64,000 nt of DNA. It comes from Spirulina major PCC 6313 (GTDB lineage Bacteria; Cyanobacteriota; Cyanobacteriia; Cyanobacteriales; Spirulinaceae). Made by a program: the position numbers and the translations under genes. The DNA lies in the NCBI RefSeq assembly GCF_001890765.1, contig NZ_KV878783.1, positions 4,058,771 to 4,122,770 of the forward strand. The letters are read 5' to 3'. The notes beneath the pieces are model-generated. The model saw only the letters and a list, made by a program, of their open reading frames with translations. It made no database searches and had not been told where the DNA came from. Positions 35,740-46,250 of the stretch are shown piece after piece (position 1 is the first letter of the stretch; every line of letters starts with the position of its first letter).

Positions 35740-36105
35740 TTAGGAGGCTAATTGGCGATCGCGTTCATCAATATAAACCTCGCCCAGTTCTTGTCCATTC
35801 ACGGCGATCGCGTCGTAGGTGATTTCCCCCTGAATCGAGAGGCGATCGCCCACCGCCGGCACGGGTTGCTGCGTTAACACCCAAATACTGCCAGACTCGT
35901 CTTGCAGTTGATACGCTCCCCCTTGCAAAAACATCGCCCGCTGGGTCACGGTTCCCACGAGGCGCACCGATTGCCCCTGATGATCGGCTTGGATGCGATC
36001 AATGGTGGCAGGACTGCCCAAGGGCGGTAGGGTGGCAGGGCAACCCGTGATGCCGAGCATCCCCAGGAATAGTAAAGCAAGTATAAGAAGTTTCGCGTTG
36101 GCCAT
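35740..36105 (-). CDS. Lipoprotein with OB-fold domain
   Basis: The 121-residue protein has a signal sequence with lipobox LGITGC and then a domain with [33 protein letters not shown] and [10 protein letters not shown], the strand pattern of bacterial OB-fold lipoproteins (BOF/tRNA_anti-like). Function unknown; envelope location inferred. Start ATG 36105 gives a compact signal peptide. It is divergent from folD with a 49-bp spacer. Confidence 0.78.
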   Translation of the reverse strand: MANAKLLILALLFLGMLGITGCPATLPPLGSPATIDRIQADHQGQSVRLVGTVTQRAMFLQGGAYQLQDESGSIWVLTQQPVPAVGDRLSIQGEITYDAIAVNGQELGEVYIDERDRQLAS

Positions 36106-36154
36106 CAGTTTCTCGTACAATCCAAAACTTAAGCTGCTCATTTCCTATCATCCT

Positions 36155-37024
36155 ATGTCGCAGACCCTCGACGGCAAGGCACTCGCCGCAAAACTTCAAG
36201 CCACCCTCAAAACCCAAGTCGAAATCATCCAAGCCCAAGGGGGGCGATCGCCGGGGTTAGCGGTGTTGATGGTGGGGGACAATCCCGCCAGTGCGGCCTA
36301 TGTGCGCAATAAGGAACGGGCCTGCGCCAAGGTGGGGATCACGTCCTTTGGCCGGCATTTCCCCATCACCACCACCCAAGCCGAACTCACCGCCGTCATC
36401 CATGCACTGAACGCCGATGAGCGCGTCGATGGCATTCTGGTTCAATTGCCGCTGCCGGATCACCTGGACAGTGTGGCGTTGCTCCATGAAATTGACCCGG
36501 ATAAAGATGCGGATGGGCTGCACCCGACGAATCTAGGGCGGTTGATTCGGGGTGAAACGGGCCTGCGCAGTTGTACGCCCTATGGGGTGATGGCAGTGTT
36601 GAAGGAATACGACATTAATCCAGCGGGCAAACAGGCGGTGATCGTCGGACGCAGCATTTTAGTGGGGAAACCGATGGCGTTGATGTTGCTCGAAGCCAAT
36701 GCCACGGTGATGGTGGCCCATTCGCGATCGCAGGACCTCGCCGCCCTCACCCGCAGCGCTGATATTCTCGTCGCCGCCGTCGGGAAACCGAAGATGATCA
36801 CCGCCGATATGGTGAAACCGGGAGCCGTGGTGATTGATGTGGGGATTAATCGCGTTGAGAACCCAGAGACGGGCAAAGGTAAGCTCGTCGGCGATGTGGA
36901 CTATGGACCCGTGGCGGCGATCGCCAGCGCGATTACGCCGGTTCCCGGTGGCATTGGCCCGATGACCGTGGCGATGTTGCTGCACAATACGGTATGGAGT
37001 TATCAGCGGCGGTTTGGGGGGTAG
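36155..37024 (+). CDS. folD: Methylenetetrahydrofolate dehydrogenase / cyclohydrolase
   Basis: The 289-residue bifunctional enzyme of one-carbon metabolism interconverts methylene- and 10-formyl-tetrahydrofolate with NADP. Visible motifs are [16 protein letters not shown] (catalytic Lys of YxxxK), VQLPLPDHL, the Rossmann loop [17 protein letters not shown] and [17 protein letters not shown] 36155 ([14 protein letters not shown]) matches family starts. The pyrD start lies within or just after its end, so the two are probably one operon. Confidence 0.96.
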   Translation: MSQTLDGKALAAKLQATLKTQVEIIQAQGGRSPGLAVLMVGDNPASAAYVRNKERACAKVGITSFGRHFPITTTQAELTAVIHALNADERVDGILVQLPLPDHLDSVALLHEIDPDKDADGLHPTNLGRLIRGETGLRSCTPYGVMAVLKEYDINPAGKQAVIVGRSILVGKPMALMLLEANATVMVAHSRSQDLAALTRSADILVAAVGKPKMITADMVKPGAVVIDVGINRVENPETGKGKLVGDVDYGPVAAIASAITPVPGGIGPMTVAMLLHNTVWSYQRRFGG

Positions 37025-37026
37025 GG

Positions 37027-38145
37027 GTGAATTGGTATCAGCAATGGGCGCGACCGGTGTTTTTTTCCGGAATGCTGGGCGATGCAGAACAGGTGCATCA
37101 GCGCAGTCTTGCCGCGATCGCTTGGCTCGATCGCACCCGGTTCCTGGGCATTCCCGACAGTATTGCCCAATTCTGTCAGTTCCATGATCCGCGCTTAACC
37201 CAAACCCTGTGGGGGATTGAATTTCCCAATCCGGTGGGGTTGGCGGCAGGGTTTGACAAAGATGGCGAAGGGGCGGGCCTGTGGGATGCCTTTGGGTTTG
37301 GGTTTGCGGAGTTGGGAACGGTGACCTACCATCCTCAGCCGGGCAACCCGAAGCCGCGCCTCTTTCGCCTCGTGGCGGATGAGGCGGTGCTGAATCGGAT
37401 GGGGTTCAATAATGCAGGCAGTGCGGCGTTGCAAACACGCCTAGCGGAGCGATCGCATCCCTTCTCCATTCCCATCGGGATCAATTTAGGCAAATCGAAA
37501 ATTACCCCCCTAGAGGCAGCAGCAGCGGATTATGTCGGCAGTTTCGAGCGGTTGCAGGACTTAGGGGATTATTTTGTCGTGAATGTGAGTTCACCGAATA
37601 CGCCGGGGCTGCGATCGCTCCAAGCCCGCGACCAACTTGAACCCATTTTCGCCGCCCTCCAAACGGCAAATACAAGCCAAAAACCGATCGTGGTGAAGAT
37701 TGCACCGGATCTCGCCGATGGGGATATTCTCGATGTGGTCGCGATCGCGCAAGACTATGCGATCGCCGGGATCATCGCCACCAACACCACGATCCGCCGC
37801 GACCTCACCACCACCCACCTCGCCCAAACCGGCCAAGCCGTCACCGCCGAAGCCGGGGGGATCAGTGGCCGTCCGGTGCGATCGCGCTCCACCGCCGTGA
37901 TCCGCCTCCTCTGGCAGGAAACCCACGGCACGTTACCGATTATTGGCGTTGGGGGCATTTTCAGCGCCGCCGATGCCTGGGAAAAAATCACCGCCGGGGC
38001 CAGCCTCGTCCAACTCTACACCGGCTGGATCTACCAAGGCCCGCTCCTCGTGCGTCAAATCCTCACGGGCCTCCTCGCTCAACTCGATACCCACAACCTC
38101 CCCAATTTTGAGGCGGCGATCGGGTCTGAACTCCCCTACCGTTAG
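37027..38145 (+). CDS. pyrD: Dihydroorotate dehydrogenase (quinone), class 2
   Basis: The 372-residue FMN enzyme oxidises dihydroorotate in pyrimidine synthesis and passes electrons to quinone. An N-terminal helical segment ([15 protein letters not shown]) for membrane association, [16 protein letters not shown], the class 2 catalytic-Ser loop [14 protein letters not shown] and the FMN-phosphate segment [12 protein letters not shown] are visible. I prefer GTG 37027, two bases after the folD stop and near GGGG, since the family starts shortly before WYQ; an ATG at 36994 overlapping folD is the alternative. Confidence 0.94.
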   Translation: MNWYQQWARPVFFSGMLGDAEQVHQRSLAAIAWLDRTRFLGIPDSIAQFCQFHDPRLTQTLWGIEFPNPVGLAAGFDKDGEGAGLWDAFGFGFAELGTVTYHPQPGNPKPRLFRLVADEAVLNRMGFNNAGSAALQTRLAERSHPFSIPIGINLGKSKITPLEAAAADYVGSFERLQDLGDYFVVNVSSPNTPGLRSLQARDQLEPIFAALQTANTSQKPIVVKIAPDLADGDILDVVAIAQDYAIAGIIATNTTIRRDLTTTHLAQTGQAVTAEAGGISGRPVRSRSTAVIRLLWQETHGTLPIIGVGGIFSAADAWEKITAGASLVQLYTGWIYQGPLLVRQILTGLLAQLDTHNLPNFEAAIGSELPYR

Positions 38146-38152
38146 CGGTTCT

Positions 38153-38166
38153 AGGGGTTAACCCCT
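38153..38166 (+). terminator. Palindrome after pyrD
   Basis: AGGGGTTAACCCCT begins 7 bp beyond the pyrD stop. It is a 14-bp perfect palindrome that may act as a terminator stem, although no T-run follows. Confidence 0.4.
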
Positions 38167-38592
38167 GGGCTTGGGAGAAATCCCTCCAACTCCTTCATTC
38201 CTGGGCCATTTTGCCGGATACTGAAGGCAGCCGGTCCACCCTTGATGACAGACACAAGCCCAGTCTTCGCACCTTACGGCATTAAGAATTCTTAACTGTA
38301 CATGAGTTGCATCGCCTGTACCCTAGCCTTGTCATCGATGGAACTGAATTGATTGCAGCCAAACATTGATTTTGGTCAATGTACTGTAATCTTCGTTTGA
38401 CGATCGCAGTCACCCTGGCATTGGACAGGATATATCCGCTGGTTTTGGGATGTAATTCTCAAGGGGAGTGAGCGATCGTATGTTGCCGAAGCGACTGTAG
38501 CCGCAAGCCCACGACCCAGGGTGCGATCGCGACCCAAGACAACTTTTTTAACATTGCTCATTTTTTCGATCATTCAATCTCGATAACCACTC
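38167..38592 (+). other. bicA upstream region
   Basis: This spacer of about 430 bp precedes bicA. Apart from the dyad listed separately, it has two HIP1-like sites (38412 and 38522 areas) and ends in a short AAGACAACTTTTTTAAC segment. No gene or tRNA is visible. Confidence 0.4.
38363..38382 (+). promoter_or_regulatory. Candidate operator dyad upstream of bicA
   Basis: ACATTGA (38363-38369) and TCAATGT (38376-38382) form a perfect 7-bp dyad with 6-bp spacing. It includes a T-N11-A arrangement of the kind bound by LysR-type regulators such as those controlling inorganic-carbon genes. It lies 210 bp before the bicA ATG. Confidence 0.4.
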
Positions 38593-40323
38593 ATGCAACT
38601 GACCAACACCATCAATTTTAAAAATGTCCAGGGGGACATTTTCGGAGGTCTAACCGCCGCCGTCATTGCTCTCCCCATGGCCCTCGCCTTCGGGGTCGCC
38701 TCCGGAGCCGGTGCTTCCGCCGGTCTTTGGGGCGCTGTCCTCGTCGGCTTCTTTGCCGCCCTCTTTGGGGGAACGCCCACCCTCATTTCTGAACCCACTG
38801 GGCCGATGACCGTGGTGATGACCGCCGTGATCGCCCACTTCACGATCAGCAACCCCGAAAACGGCCTCGCCCTGGCCTTCACCGTGGTGATGATGGCAGG
38901 GGTGTTCCAAATGCTCTTTGGAGTCCTGCGGCTGGGGCGCTACATCACCCTGATGCCCTACACCGTGATTTCGGGGTTCATGTCAGGCATTGGGATCATC
39001 CTGATCATCCTGCAAACGGCTCCCTTCCTCGGCCAAGCTAGCCCCAAAGGGGGAGTGGTCGGCACGATCCAAAACCTGCCGGAACTCCTCAGCAATATCA
39101 ATCCGTCGGAAACGATCTTGGCTGCGATCGCCGTCGCCTTGCTCTACGTCACCCCCAAAGCCGTGCGCAAGGTCATCCCTCCGCAATTAATCTCCTTGAT
39201 TGTCGGTACAGTGGTCGCCTTAGTCTTCTTCCATAACGTGGACATCCGTGTCATTGGCGAAATTCCCATGGGGCTACCCAAGTTGCACATCCCGATGTTC
39301 AGCGTCAGTGGTGGTGAATTTCGGCTGATGCTCGTGGATTCGCTGCTGTTGGCGATGTTGGGCTGCATTGATGCTTTGCTGACTTCCCTGGTGGCCGACA
39401 GCTTAACCCGTACCGAACATAATTCTGATAAAGAATTGATTGGGCAAGGCTTAGGAAACTTGATGTCCGGTCTTTTCGGTGGGATTGCCGGAGCCGGGGC
39501 AACCATGGGAACCGTGGTCAACATCAAAACCGGGGGACGCACGGCTCTATCTGGCTTGACTCGTTCTTTGATCCTGTTTGTGATTGTGGCGATCGCTGCG
39601 CCCTTAGTCGCTCCGATTCCCTTGGCCGTCTTGGCGGGGATCGCGATCAAAGTGGGGATCGATATTGTGGACTGGAGCTTCTTGAAGCGGGCCCACAAAG
39701 TTTCGCCCAAAGCCGCCTTCATTATGTACGGCGTGATCCTCTTAACGGTCTTTGTGGACTTGATTGTCGCTGTCGGTGTGGGGGTCTTCGTCGCCAACAT
39801 TCTCACCATTGAACGCTTGACCAAACTCCAATCCCAACGGGTGAAAACCGTCACCGATGCGGACGACGAAATCATCCTGTCACCGACGGAAATGCAAATT
39901 CTCGATCGCGCCGAGGGCCGGATTCTCCTGTTCCACCTCAGTGGCCCGATGATCTTTGGGGTCTCGAAAGCGATCGCCCGCGAGCACAACGCCATTCAAC
40001 AGTACGAAAGCCTCGTCCTCGACCTCAGCGATGTGCCGGTATTGGGTGTGACCTCTTCCCTCGCCATCGAAAACGCGATCAACGAAGCGATCGAGCAAGG
40101 TCGCCACGTCTTCATCGTCGGTGCCACCGGTAGCATTCAGCGCCGCCTCGAAAAACTCGGCATCCTGGCCAAAATCCCCACCCATCACCTCGTGATGCAA
40201 CGCCAAGAAGCCCTAGTGCGAGCCATGGAACTGATCGACATTGATGCGGGTGATGATGTTCTGCAAACCGACGATACTCCCCCAAGCACAACACCGAGCA
40301 CCGCACCAAGCACTGCAACATGA
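38593..40323 (+). CDS. bicA: SulP-family bicarbonate transporter BicA
   Basis: The 576-residue inner-membrane protein has the SulP core (about 14 segments; FGGLTAAVIALPMALAFGVASG, ISEPTGPMTVVMTAV) and a C-terminal STAS domain at about 430-540 (ILLFHLSGPMIFG, LVLDLSDVPVLGVTSSLAIE). This arrangement and the opening sequence fit BicA, the Na+-dependent, high-flux bicarbonate uptake system of cyanobacteria. A Thr/Pro/Ser tail follows. A Na+/H+ antiporter gene lies directly downstream, which would restore the Na+ gradient. A SulP sulfate carrier is the alternative, less likely given the residues. Confidence 0.9.
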   Translation: MQLTNTINFKNVQGDIFGGLTAAVIALPMALAFGVASGAGASAGLWGAVLVGFFAALFGGTPTLISEPTGPMTVVMTAVIAHFTISNPENGLALAFTVVMMAGVFQMLFGVLRLGRYITLMPYTVISGFMSGIGIILIILQTAPFLGQASPKGGVVGTIQNLPELLSNINPSETILAAIAVALLYVTPKAVRKVIPPQLISLIVGTVVALVFFHNVDIRVIGEIPMGLPKLHIPMFSVSGGEFRLMLVDSLLLAMLGCIDALLTSLVADSLTRTEHNSDKELIGQGLGNLMSGLFGGIAGAGATMGTVVNIKTGGRTALSGLTRSLILFVIVAIAAPLVAPIPLAVLAGIAIKVGIDIVDWSFLKRAHKVSPKAAFIMYGVILLTVFVDLIVAVGVGVFVANILTIERLTKLQSQRVKTVTDADDEIILSPTEMQILDRAEGRILLFHLSGPMIFGVSKAIAREHNAIQQYESLVLDLSDVPVLGVTSSLAIENAINEAIEQGRHVFIVGATGSIQRRLEKLGILAKIPTHHLVMQRQEALVRAMELIDIDAGDDVLQTDDTPPSTTPSTAPSTAT

Positions 40324-40399
40324 CCCAAAATGATCGACCCAACGTCACCGATTAACGCCAAACTGCGTTAACATCACAACAAAAAAATTACGCCAGATT

Positions 40400-40434
40400 C
40401 GGTCATCATCTCTCAGATTGATGACCGGATTTTT
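40400..40434 (+). terminator. Intrinsic terminator of bicA
   Basis: CGGTCATCA (40400-40408) and TGATGACCG (40419-40427) form a 9-bp stem with a 10-nt loop; T5 follows at 40430-40434. It excludes the upstream TTG/ATG start candidates (40418/40421) for the antiporter gene. Confidence 0.8.
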
Positions 40435-40462
40435 GATCAGGCTACCCATTCCCCCCTTGCCA

Positions 40463-42577
40463 ATGCCCATGACCTCATTCTTTCAAGCCCTACCTAACAG
40501 TCCGTTAATTTCCTTCACGCTGTTACTGTTGGTGATTTTGACGATTCCCCCCATCTTTGAACGCTTGCAATTGCCGGGATTGGTGGGGTTGTTGGTGGCA
40601 GGGGTCTTTTTGGGCCCTGATGGCATCGGCTTGCTTAATGCCGAAAGTGAGACGATGGAACTCCTGGCGGATATTGGCAAGATTTACCTAATGTTTGTGG
40701 CGGGTTTAGAGATTGATCTCGCCCAATTTCGCCGCACAAAAAACCGCTCCCTGGGCTTTGGTTTCGCCACGTTTATCATTCCGATGATGGCGGGGATTCT
40801 CGTGGGGCGTGTTGTGGGGTTGGGCTGGAATGCGTCGATTCTGATTGGGTCTCTCCTGGCCTCCCATACACTGCTGGGCTATCCGATCGTGAATCGGTTG
40901 GGGGTGGTGAATAATGAGGCGGTGACGGTGACGATTGGGGCGACAATTTTCACGGATATTTCGGCGTTGTTGGTGTTGGCGGTCTGTGTGTCGGTGCATG
41001 ATGGGGATTTTTCGGCGGCGAGTTTAATGTCGCAGTTGGTGGCGTTGGGGGTTTATGCGGCGATCGTTTTATTTGGGTTTGATTGGGTGGGGAAGGCGTA
41101 TTTTCGCCGCACGGGGGATGAGCAGAGTAATCAATTTCTCTTTGTGCTGTTGGCGGTGTTTCTGGCTTCGGTGGGGGCGCAAATTGTCAATGTGGATAAA
41201 ATCGTCGGGGCGTTTTTGGCGGGTTTGGCGGTGAATGATGTGGTGGGTGGTTCGCCGGTGAAGGAAAAGGTGGAGTTTGTGGGGAGTACGCTGTTTATCC
41301 CCTTTTTCTTTGTCAATATGGGCTTGTTGTTGAGTCTGTCGAGTTTGGCGACGACCTTGACTTCGGAACTGGCGCTGACGGTGATGATGGTGGGGGGGTT
41401 GATTAGCTCGAAGTTTTTGGCGGCGTTGGTGGCGAAGTTGCTCTACCGCTATTCGTGGAATGAGATGATCACGATGTGGTCATTGTCGCTGCCTCAGGTG
41501 GCGGCGACGCTGGCGGCGGCGTTGGTGGGGGTGACGGTGGGGGTGATCAATATATCGGTGTTTAATGCGGTGATCGTGATGATGTTGGTGACGGCGATTT
41601 TGGGGCCGGTGCTGACGGGGCGGTTTGCGCGATCGCTGACGGTGACCACTGCTTTAGAAACGGTGGATCTGTCGGTGTTGAATGAGGAAATGCCGATCGC
41701 TCGCCCGGATCAGTCGGAGCGGTTTACGGTGTTGATCCCCATCTATAACCCCTATACCCAGCGTTATCTGATTGAAATGGGGGCGTTGTTGGCGAACCGT
41801 GAGCAGGGGTATATTGTGCCGTTGGCGATCGCCAAAGCCTCGGTGCATATGGATGATCCGCAACTGAATGCGATGGTGCAACGCTGCGCTCACCTCCTCG
41901 AACGGGCGATCGCGGTCGGCGAAGAATTCAACGTCGCATCCCAGCCCCGGATTCGCATTGATGATGACATTGCCCACGGGATCAGCCGCGCCGCCCGTGA
42001 GGCCAACGCGAATTTAATCGTCATGGGCTGGAGTCCCACCACAAGCCTCCAAGCCCGCCTCTTTGGCACGGTGATTGACAATGTGTTTTGGTCGTCCCAT
42101 TGTCCGGTGGCGGTGATGCGCTTGCTGGATGAGCCGGTGAATCTCCATCGGATTTTAGTGCCGGTGAAAAATATCACGCCCCAGGCGTTGCAGACGGTGC
42201 GGTTTGCCCAATGGTTTGCCGAAACCCACGCCGCGACGATCACCGTGCTCCATGTGTGCGATCGCTTCGCCACCCAGCCAGAAATCGAGCAGTTTCAAGA
42301 CAAACTCGATCAATTTATCGCCCAATCTGCCACCTCCGTCCCGATCATTCCCAAAGTCATTTGCCAAGACAATATTGCCAAGGCGATTTTGCACCAAGCC
42401 CAGTCCTACGATCTGGTGCTGCTGCGATCGGTGCGACGGCGGACGGTGGGCGGTTTAGCCGTCAGTGATGTGACCACGGCGGTACTGTCTAAACTGGACT
42501 GCTCCCTGGTGCTGTTTGGTGATACGACGTGGAAACCCAGTGACTTCAATGATGTGGAGGCGAATTTCATGGCGTAG
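40463..42577 (+). CDS. CPA2 cation:proton antiporter with C-terminal universal-stress domains
   Basis: The 704-residue protein has about twelve N-terminal membrane helices (LPGLVGLLVAGVFLGPDG, LASHTLLGYPIVNRLG, ATIFTDISALLVLAV), with the acidic ion-binding TD pair expected of CPA2 antiporters, then two UspA-like domains (about 420-550 and 565-690; second half HRILVPVKNI...TITVLHV). It probably exchanges Na+ or K+ for H+; some cyanobacterial homologues are NhaS3/NapA-type Na+ antiporters. ATG 40463 was chosen because the bicA terminator overlaps earlier starts. The bicA neighbour suggests Na+ recycling for bicarbonate uptake. Confidence 0.87.
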   Translation: MPMTSFFQALPNSPLISFTLLLLVILTIPPIFERLQLPGLVGLLVAGVFLGPDGIGLLNAESETMELLADIGKIYLMFVAGLEIDLAQFRRTKNRSLGFGFATFIIPMMAGILVGRVVGLGWNASILIGSLLASHTLLGYPIVNRLGVVNNEAVTVTIGATIFTDISALLVLAVCVSVHDGDFSAASLMSQLVALGVYAAIVLFGFDWVGKAYFRRTGDEQSNQFLFVLLAVFLASVGAQIVNVDKIVGAFLAGLAVNDVVGGSPVKEKVEFVGSTLFIPFFFVNMGLLLSLSSLATTLTSELALTVMMVGGLISSKFLAALVAKLLYRYSWNEMITMWSLSLPQVAATLAAALVGVTVGVINISVFNAVIVMMLVTAILGPVLTGRFARSLTVTTALETVDLSVLNEEMPIARPDQSERFTVLIPIYNPYTQRYLIEMGALLANREQGYIVPLAIAKASVHMDDPQLNAMVQRCAHLLERAIAVGEEFNVASQPRIRIDDDIAHGISRAAREANANLIVMGWSPTTSLQARLFGTVIDNVFWSSHCPVAVMRLLDEPVNLHRILVPVKNITPQALQTVRFAQWFAETHAATITVLHVCDRFATQPEIEQFQDKLDQFIAQSATSVPIIPKVICQDNIAKAILHQAQSYDLVLLRSVRRRTVGGLAVSDVTTAVLSKLDCSLVLFGDTTWKPSDFNDVEANFMA

Positions 42578-42729
42578 GGTGCGATCGCTCAAGCCCTAAC
42601 CCATCCCCAATGTGGATACATAACCCAAAATGATCAACAGCAGCGAGCGAGAAGCTCGCGCTACAGGGGCTGATCGCCAGCGCGTTATCGTTATAATTGA
42701 TTACAATCTGTGCCCGGATCACAACGCCA

Positions 42730-43296
42730 ATGGTTGCCCCTACCCTCCGCTGGACTACCCGAGACTTGACTGCCATGCCCGACGATGGGGGTTGGAAACG
42801 CTACGAAATCATTGATGGAGAACTCTACGTGACCCGCGCCCCCCATATTTGCCACCAAAATGTCAGTGGCAATCTTCAGTTTGAGTTGGAATCTTGGTCA
42901 CGCCAAACCAAATTAGGTAAACCCGTGAGTACACCCGGTGTCATTTTTTCGCCTTATGAGGCGGTGATTCCGGATCTGGTCTGGGTGAGCAATACCCGTC
43001 TAGAGAACGGTCTGGATGAATCGGGGCATTTTATCGTTGCTCCGGAGTTGGTCATTGAGGTGCTTTCGGCAGGGCCGCAAAATATCCAACGAGATACGGA
43101 AATTAAGCTCAAGCTTTATTCTCGCTATGGTGTGCAGGAATATTGGATTGTTAATTGGCGATTGAAAACGATTGAGGTTTATCGGCGGGTGGCGGCACAG
43201 CTTGAGCGAGCGGCCACCTTGGGGGTGGGGGATCTGCTCACGTCGCCGTTATTGCCAGAGTTTGCCGTGGCGATCGCACCCCTTTTTGAGGGATAG
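42730..43296 (+). CDS. Uma2-family PD-(D/E)XK-like protein
   Basis: The 188-residue protein has the Uma2 order: an N-terminal DGGWKRYEIIDGELYVTRAP strand, HQNVSGNLQFELESW helix, the catalytic-type VIPDLVWVSN (Asp), and APELVIEVLSAGPQNIQRDTEIKLKLY with the ExL/V-type motif and Lys, then YGVQEYWIVN. Uma2 proteins are numerous in cyanobacteria and look like restriction-endonuclease-fold proteins, but their role is not settled. ATG 42730 matches the family start. A deleted relative lies at 19097-19360. Confidence 0.86.
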   Translation: MVAPTLRWTTRDLTAMPDDGGWKRYEIIDGELYVTRAPHICHQNVSGNLQFELESWSRQTKLGKPVSTPGVIFSPYEAVIPDLVWVSNTRLENGLDESGHFIVAPELVIEVLSAGPQNIQRDTEIKLKLYSRYGVQEYWIVNWRLKTIEVYRRVAAQLERAATLGVGDLLTSPLLPEFAVAIAPLFEG

Positions 43297-43583
43297 CCTC
43301 TTGCTCCTGTGGCGATCGCTCCAGTCAATCAGACACGAGGCATCATGGGATCGGGAGGGGCGATCGCTGACAGTTCGATCGATAAATCGTCCGGATTCCC
43401 TCAGGATTCAGGGCCGGAGTTCTTGGGACTGGGGAGGAATTTGATAGAATTCGGGTGGAAAATGCAGCCTGAATGGATACAGGATCAATTCTACGCTGTA
43501 TTCCAGGATGGATTGCCCCAGGAAAACAAGACAAATCACTCCACCCTGATCCCGAAATTCTCACAACAAGTACAGGAGTAGTT

Positions 43584-46112
43584 ATGCGTGCAGTGCTGAT
43601 GGCAGGTGGTTCGGGCACACGACTGCGCCCCCTCACCTGTGATCTCCCCAAACCGATGGTGCCGATCGTCAATCGTCCCATTGCTGAACATATCATCAAC
43701 CTGCTGAAGCGGAATGGGATTACCGAAGTCATTGCCACGCTGCACTATCTTCCGGACATCATGCGCGACTATTTCCAAGATGGCAGTGATTTTGGCGTAC
43801 AAATGACCTATGCCGTGGAAGAAGAGCAACCCCTCGGCACCTCTGGCTGTGTGAAGAATATTGAAGAATTGCTCCACGATACGTTTTTGGTGATCAGTGG
43901 CGACAGCTTGACGGATTTTGATCTGCGAGCAGCGATCGCCTTCCACAAAACCAAAAACGCCAAAGCCACGATCATCCTCACCCGCGTCCCCAACCCCATC
44001 GAATTCGGCGTTGTCATCACCGACAGCAACCACCGCATCACCCGCTTCCTCGAAAAACCCGCCACCAGCGAAATCTTCTCCGACACCGTCAACACCGGTA
44101 CCTACATCCTCGAACCCGACGTTCTCCAATACCTCCCCCCCAACGAAGAATCCGACTTCTCCAAAGACCTCTTTCCCCTCCTCCTCGCCGCCGGAGAACC
44201 CCTCTACGGCTACATCGCCGAAGGTTACTGGTGCGATGTCGGCCACCTCGATGCCTACCGAGAAGCCCAATACGCCTGCCTCGAAAAACGCCTCACCCTC
44301 GACTTCGACTACCCCGAACAGTCCACCGGCCTCTGGGTCGGACAAAACACCTACATTGACTCCTCCGCCCGCATTGAACGCCCCGTCCTCATCGGCCACA
44401 ACTGTCGCATTGGCCCCCGCGTCCACATCGAAGCCGGAACCATCCTCGGCGACAACATCACCGTCGGAGCCGATGCCAACCTCAAACGCCCGATCATCGC
44501 CAACGGGGTGATCATCGGGGAAGAAGCCCACCTGCGGGGCTGCATTATCTCACGGGGCACTCGCGTCGATCGCCGCGCCCACATCCTCGAAGGTGCCGTG
44601 GTTGGCTCCCTCTCCAGCGTTGGCGAAGAAGCCCAAATCAGCCCAGGGGTTAGAGTTTGGCCCAGCAAAAAAATCGAATCCGGAGCCATTCTCAATATCA
44701 ATCTCATTTGGGGAAATATGGCCCAGCGCAATCTCTTCGGTCAGCAAGGCGTTTCCGGCTTAGCCAACATTGACATCACCCCCGAATTCGCCGTCAAGCT
44801 CGGAGCCGCCTACGGGTCAACCCTAAAGCCGGGAGCGATGGTCACGGTGTCACGGGATCAACGGGCCATTTCGCGCATGGTGAGCCGATCGCTGATCGCC
44901 GGTCTCATGTCTACCGGGGTCGGCGTGCAAAACCTCGAATCCACCGCCATCCCCCTCGCCCGCACCATTATCCCCGCCCAAAACGTGGAAGGGGGCATCC
45001 ATGTGCGCCTCCATCCCGATCGCCCCGATTCAATTTTGATCGAATTTTTTGACCGCAAAGGGATCAATATTTCCAAAGCCAAAGAGAAAAAAATTGAAGG
45101 GGTCTATTTCAAAGAAGATCTGCGCCGGGTGGCGATCTCGGAAATTGGCACGATGAGCTACGCCTCCCAAATGCTCGAAGCCTACAGCCAAAGTTTTGAA
45201 CGGCAGCTTAATGTGGAAGCGGTGCGGATGAGCCGGGCCAAGGTGGTGATTGATTATGTGTATGCGGTGTCGGGGGCGATTTTGCCGCGTCTGTTGGCGA
45301 AATTTGGCTGTGATGCGGTGGTGCTCAACGCGAGCTTGAATCAAACGGCGGTGTCGAACGAGAGCCGCGAAGGGTTGTTAATGCAGTTGGGCCATGTGGT
45401 GGAGGCGGTGAAGGCTAATTTTGGGGTGCAGGTGTCGGCCAATGGCGAGCAGTTTATTTTAGTGGATGAGGGGGGGTTGCCGATTCGGGGTGAAACCTTG
45501 ACGGCGTTGATGGTGGATATGATGTTGACGGCCTATCCACGTAACAAAATTGTGATGCCGGTGCAGGTGTCGAGCGCGGTGGAACAAATTGCCCGCCGCC
45601 ACGATGCCCAGGTGATCCGGACGAAGGCGAACCCGACGGCGTTGATGGAAACCTGTCAGGCGAATCAGGGGGTGGTGCTCGGTGGTAGTGGTGAAACGGG
45701 GTTTATTTTCCCGCAGTTGCATCCGGGGTTTGATGCGATGTTTTGTATTGCCAAGATGATCGAGATGTTGACGGTGCAGGAGCGATCGCTCGAACAAATT
45801 CGCGCCGAACTGCCGCGAGTTTGGTACAAGTCCTATACGATGCGTTGCCCCTGGACGGTGAAGGGGGCGTTGATGCGGCATTTGGTGGAGACCCATCCGG
45901 CGGAGGAGTTGGAGTTAATTGATGGGGTGAAGATTATTAATCGCCAGAATGACAATTGGGTGCTGATTTTACCCGATGCCGAGGAGCCGATTGTTCATCT
46001 TTATGCCAATAGTGAAGACCGGGATTGGGTGGATTTGACCCTGAAGGAGTATCGCCACCGGGTGCAGCAGTTTATTGACCACGAGCAGGGGACGGAGATG
46101 ATGAAGGTGTGA
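43584..46112 (+). CDS. Sugar-nucleotidyltransferase fused to a degenerate phosphomutase domain
   Basis: The 842-residue protein starts with a mannose-1-phosphate guanylyltransferase/glucose-1-phosphate thymidylyltransferase-type domain ([16 protein letters not shown], then [11 protein letters not shown] and [14 protein letters not shown]), followed by hexapeptide-repeat beta-helix turns (about 250-380). A phosphoglucomutase/phosphomannomutase-like region runs from about 390 to 830. The phosphoserine loop expected as TASHNP reads [14 protein letters not shown], and the metal loop expected as DGDADR reads [11 protein letters not shown]. The mutase part is therefore probably inactive or regulatory. 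The family is found across cyanobacteria; the nucleotide-sugar product is not certain. Start ATG 43584 follows CAGGAG. The 287-bp spacer before it holds no recognised feature. Confidence 0.88.
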   Translation: MRAVLMAGGSGTRLRPLTCDLPKPMVPIVNRPIAEHIINLLKRNGITEVIATLHYLPDIMRDYFQDGSDFGVQMTYAVEEEQPLGTSGCVKNIEELLHDTFLVISGDSLTDFDLRAAIAFHKTKNAKATIILTRVPNPIEFGVVITDSNHRITRFLEKPATSEIFSDTVNTGTYILEPDVLQYLPPNEESDFSKDLFPLLLAAGEPLYGYIAEGYWCDVGHLDAYREAQYACLEKRLTLDFDYPEQSTGLWVGQNTYIDSSARIERPVLIGHNCRIGPRVHIEAGTILGDNITVGADANLKRPIIANGVIIGEEAHLRGCIISRGTRVDRRAHILEGAVVGSLSSVGEEAQISPGVRVWPSKKIESGAILNINLIWGNMAQRNLFGQQGVSGLANIDITPEFAVKLGAAYGSTLKPGAMVTVSRDQRAISRMVSRSLIAGLMSTGVGVQNLESTAIPLARTIIPAQNVEGGIHVRLHPDRPDSILIEFFDRKGINISKAKEKKIEGVYFKEDLRRVAISEIGTMSYASQMLEAYSQSFERQLNVEAVRMSRAKVVIDYVYAVSGAILPRLLAKFGCDAVVLNASLNQTAVSNESREGLLMQLGHVVEAVKANFGVQVSANGEQFILVDEGGLPIRGETLTALMVDMMLTAYPRNKIVMPVQVSSAVEQIARRHDAQVIRTKANPTALMETCQANQGVVLGGSGETGFIFPQLHPGFDAMFCIAKMIEMLTVQERSLEQIRAELPRVWYKSYTMRCPWTVKGALMRHLVETHPAEELELIDGVKIINRQNDNWVLILPDAEEPIVHLYANSEDRDWVDLTLKEYRHRVQQFIDHEQGTEMMKV

Positions 46113-46250
46113 TCGGGGTGATGGATGAGTATTTTTGATCTAATGAGGGGCGATCGCTGCGCTACACTGAAGAGAAATGATGCCCATCGCACCGCGCACT
46201 CCTAAAATAGGATGAGGGCGTTTCTCCCTGCTGATCATGTTGAGGATATT

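Noticed and set aside
43309-43581. 90-codon frame before the nucleotidyltransferase gene
   Set aside because: It starts with GTG within a HIP1 site, has repetitive low-complexity content, and ends where the next gene begins.
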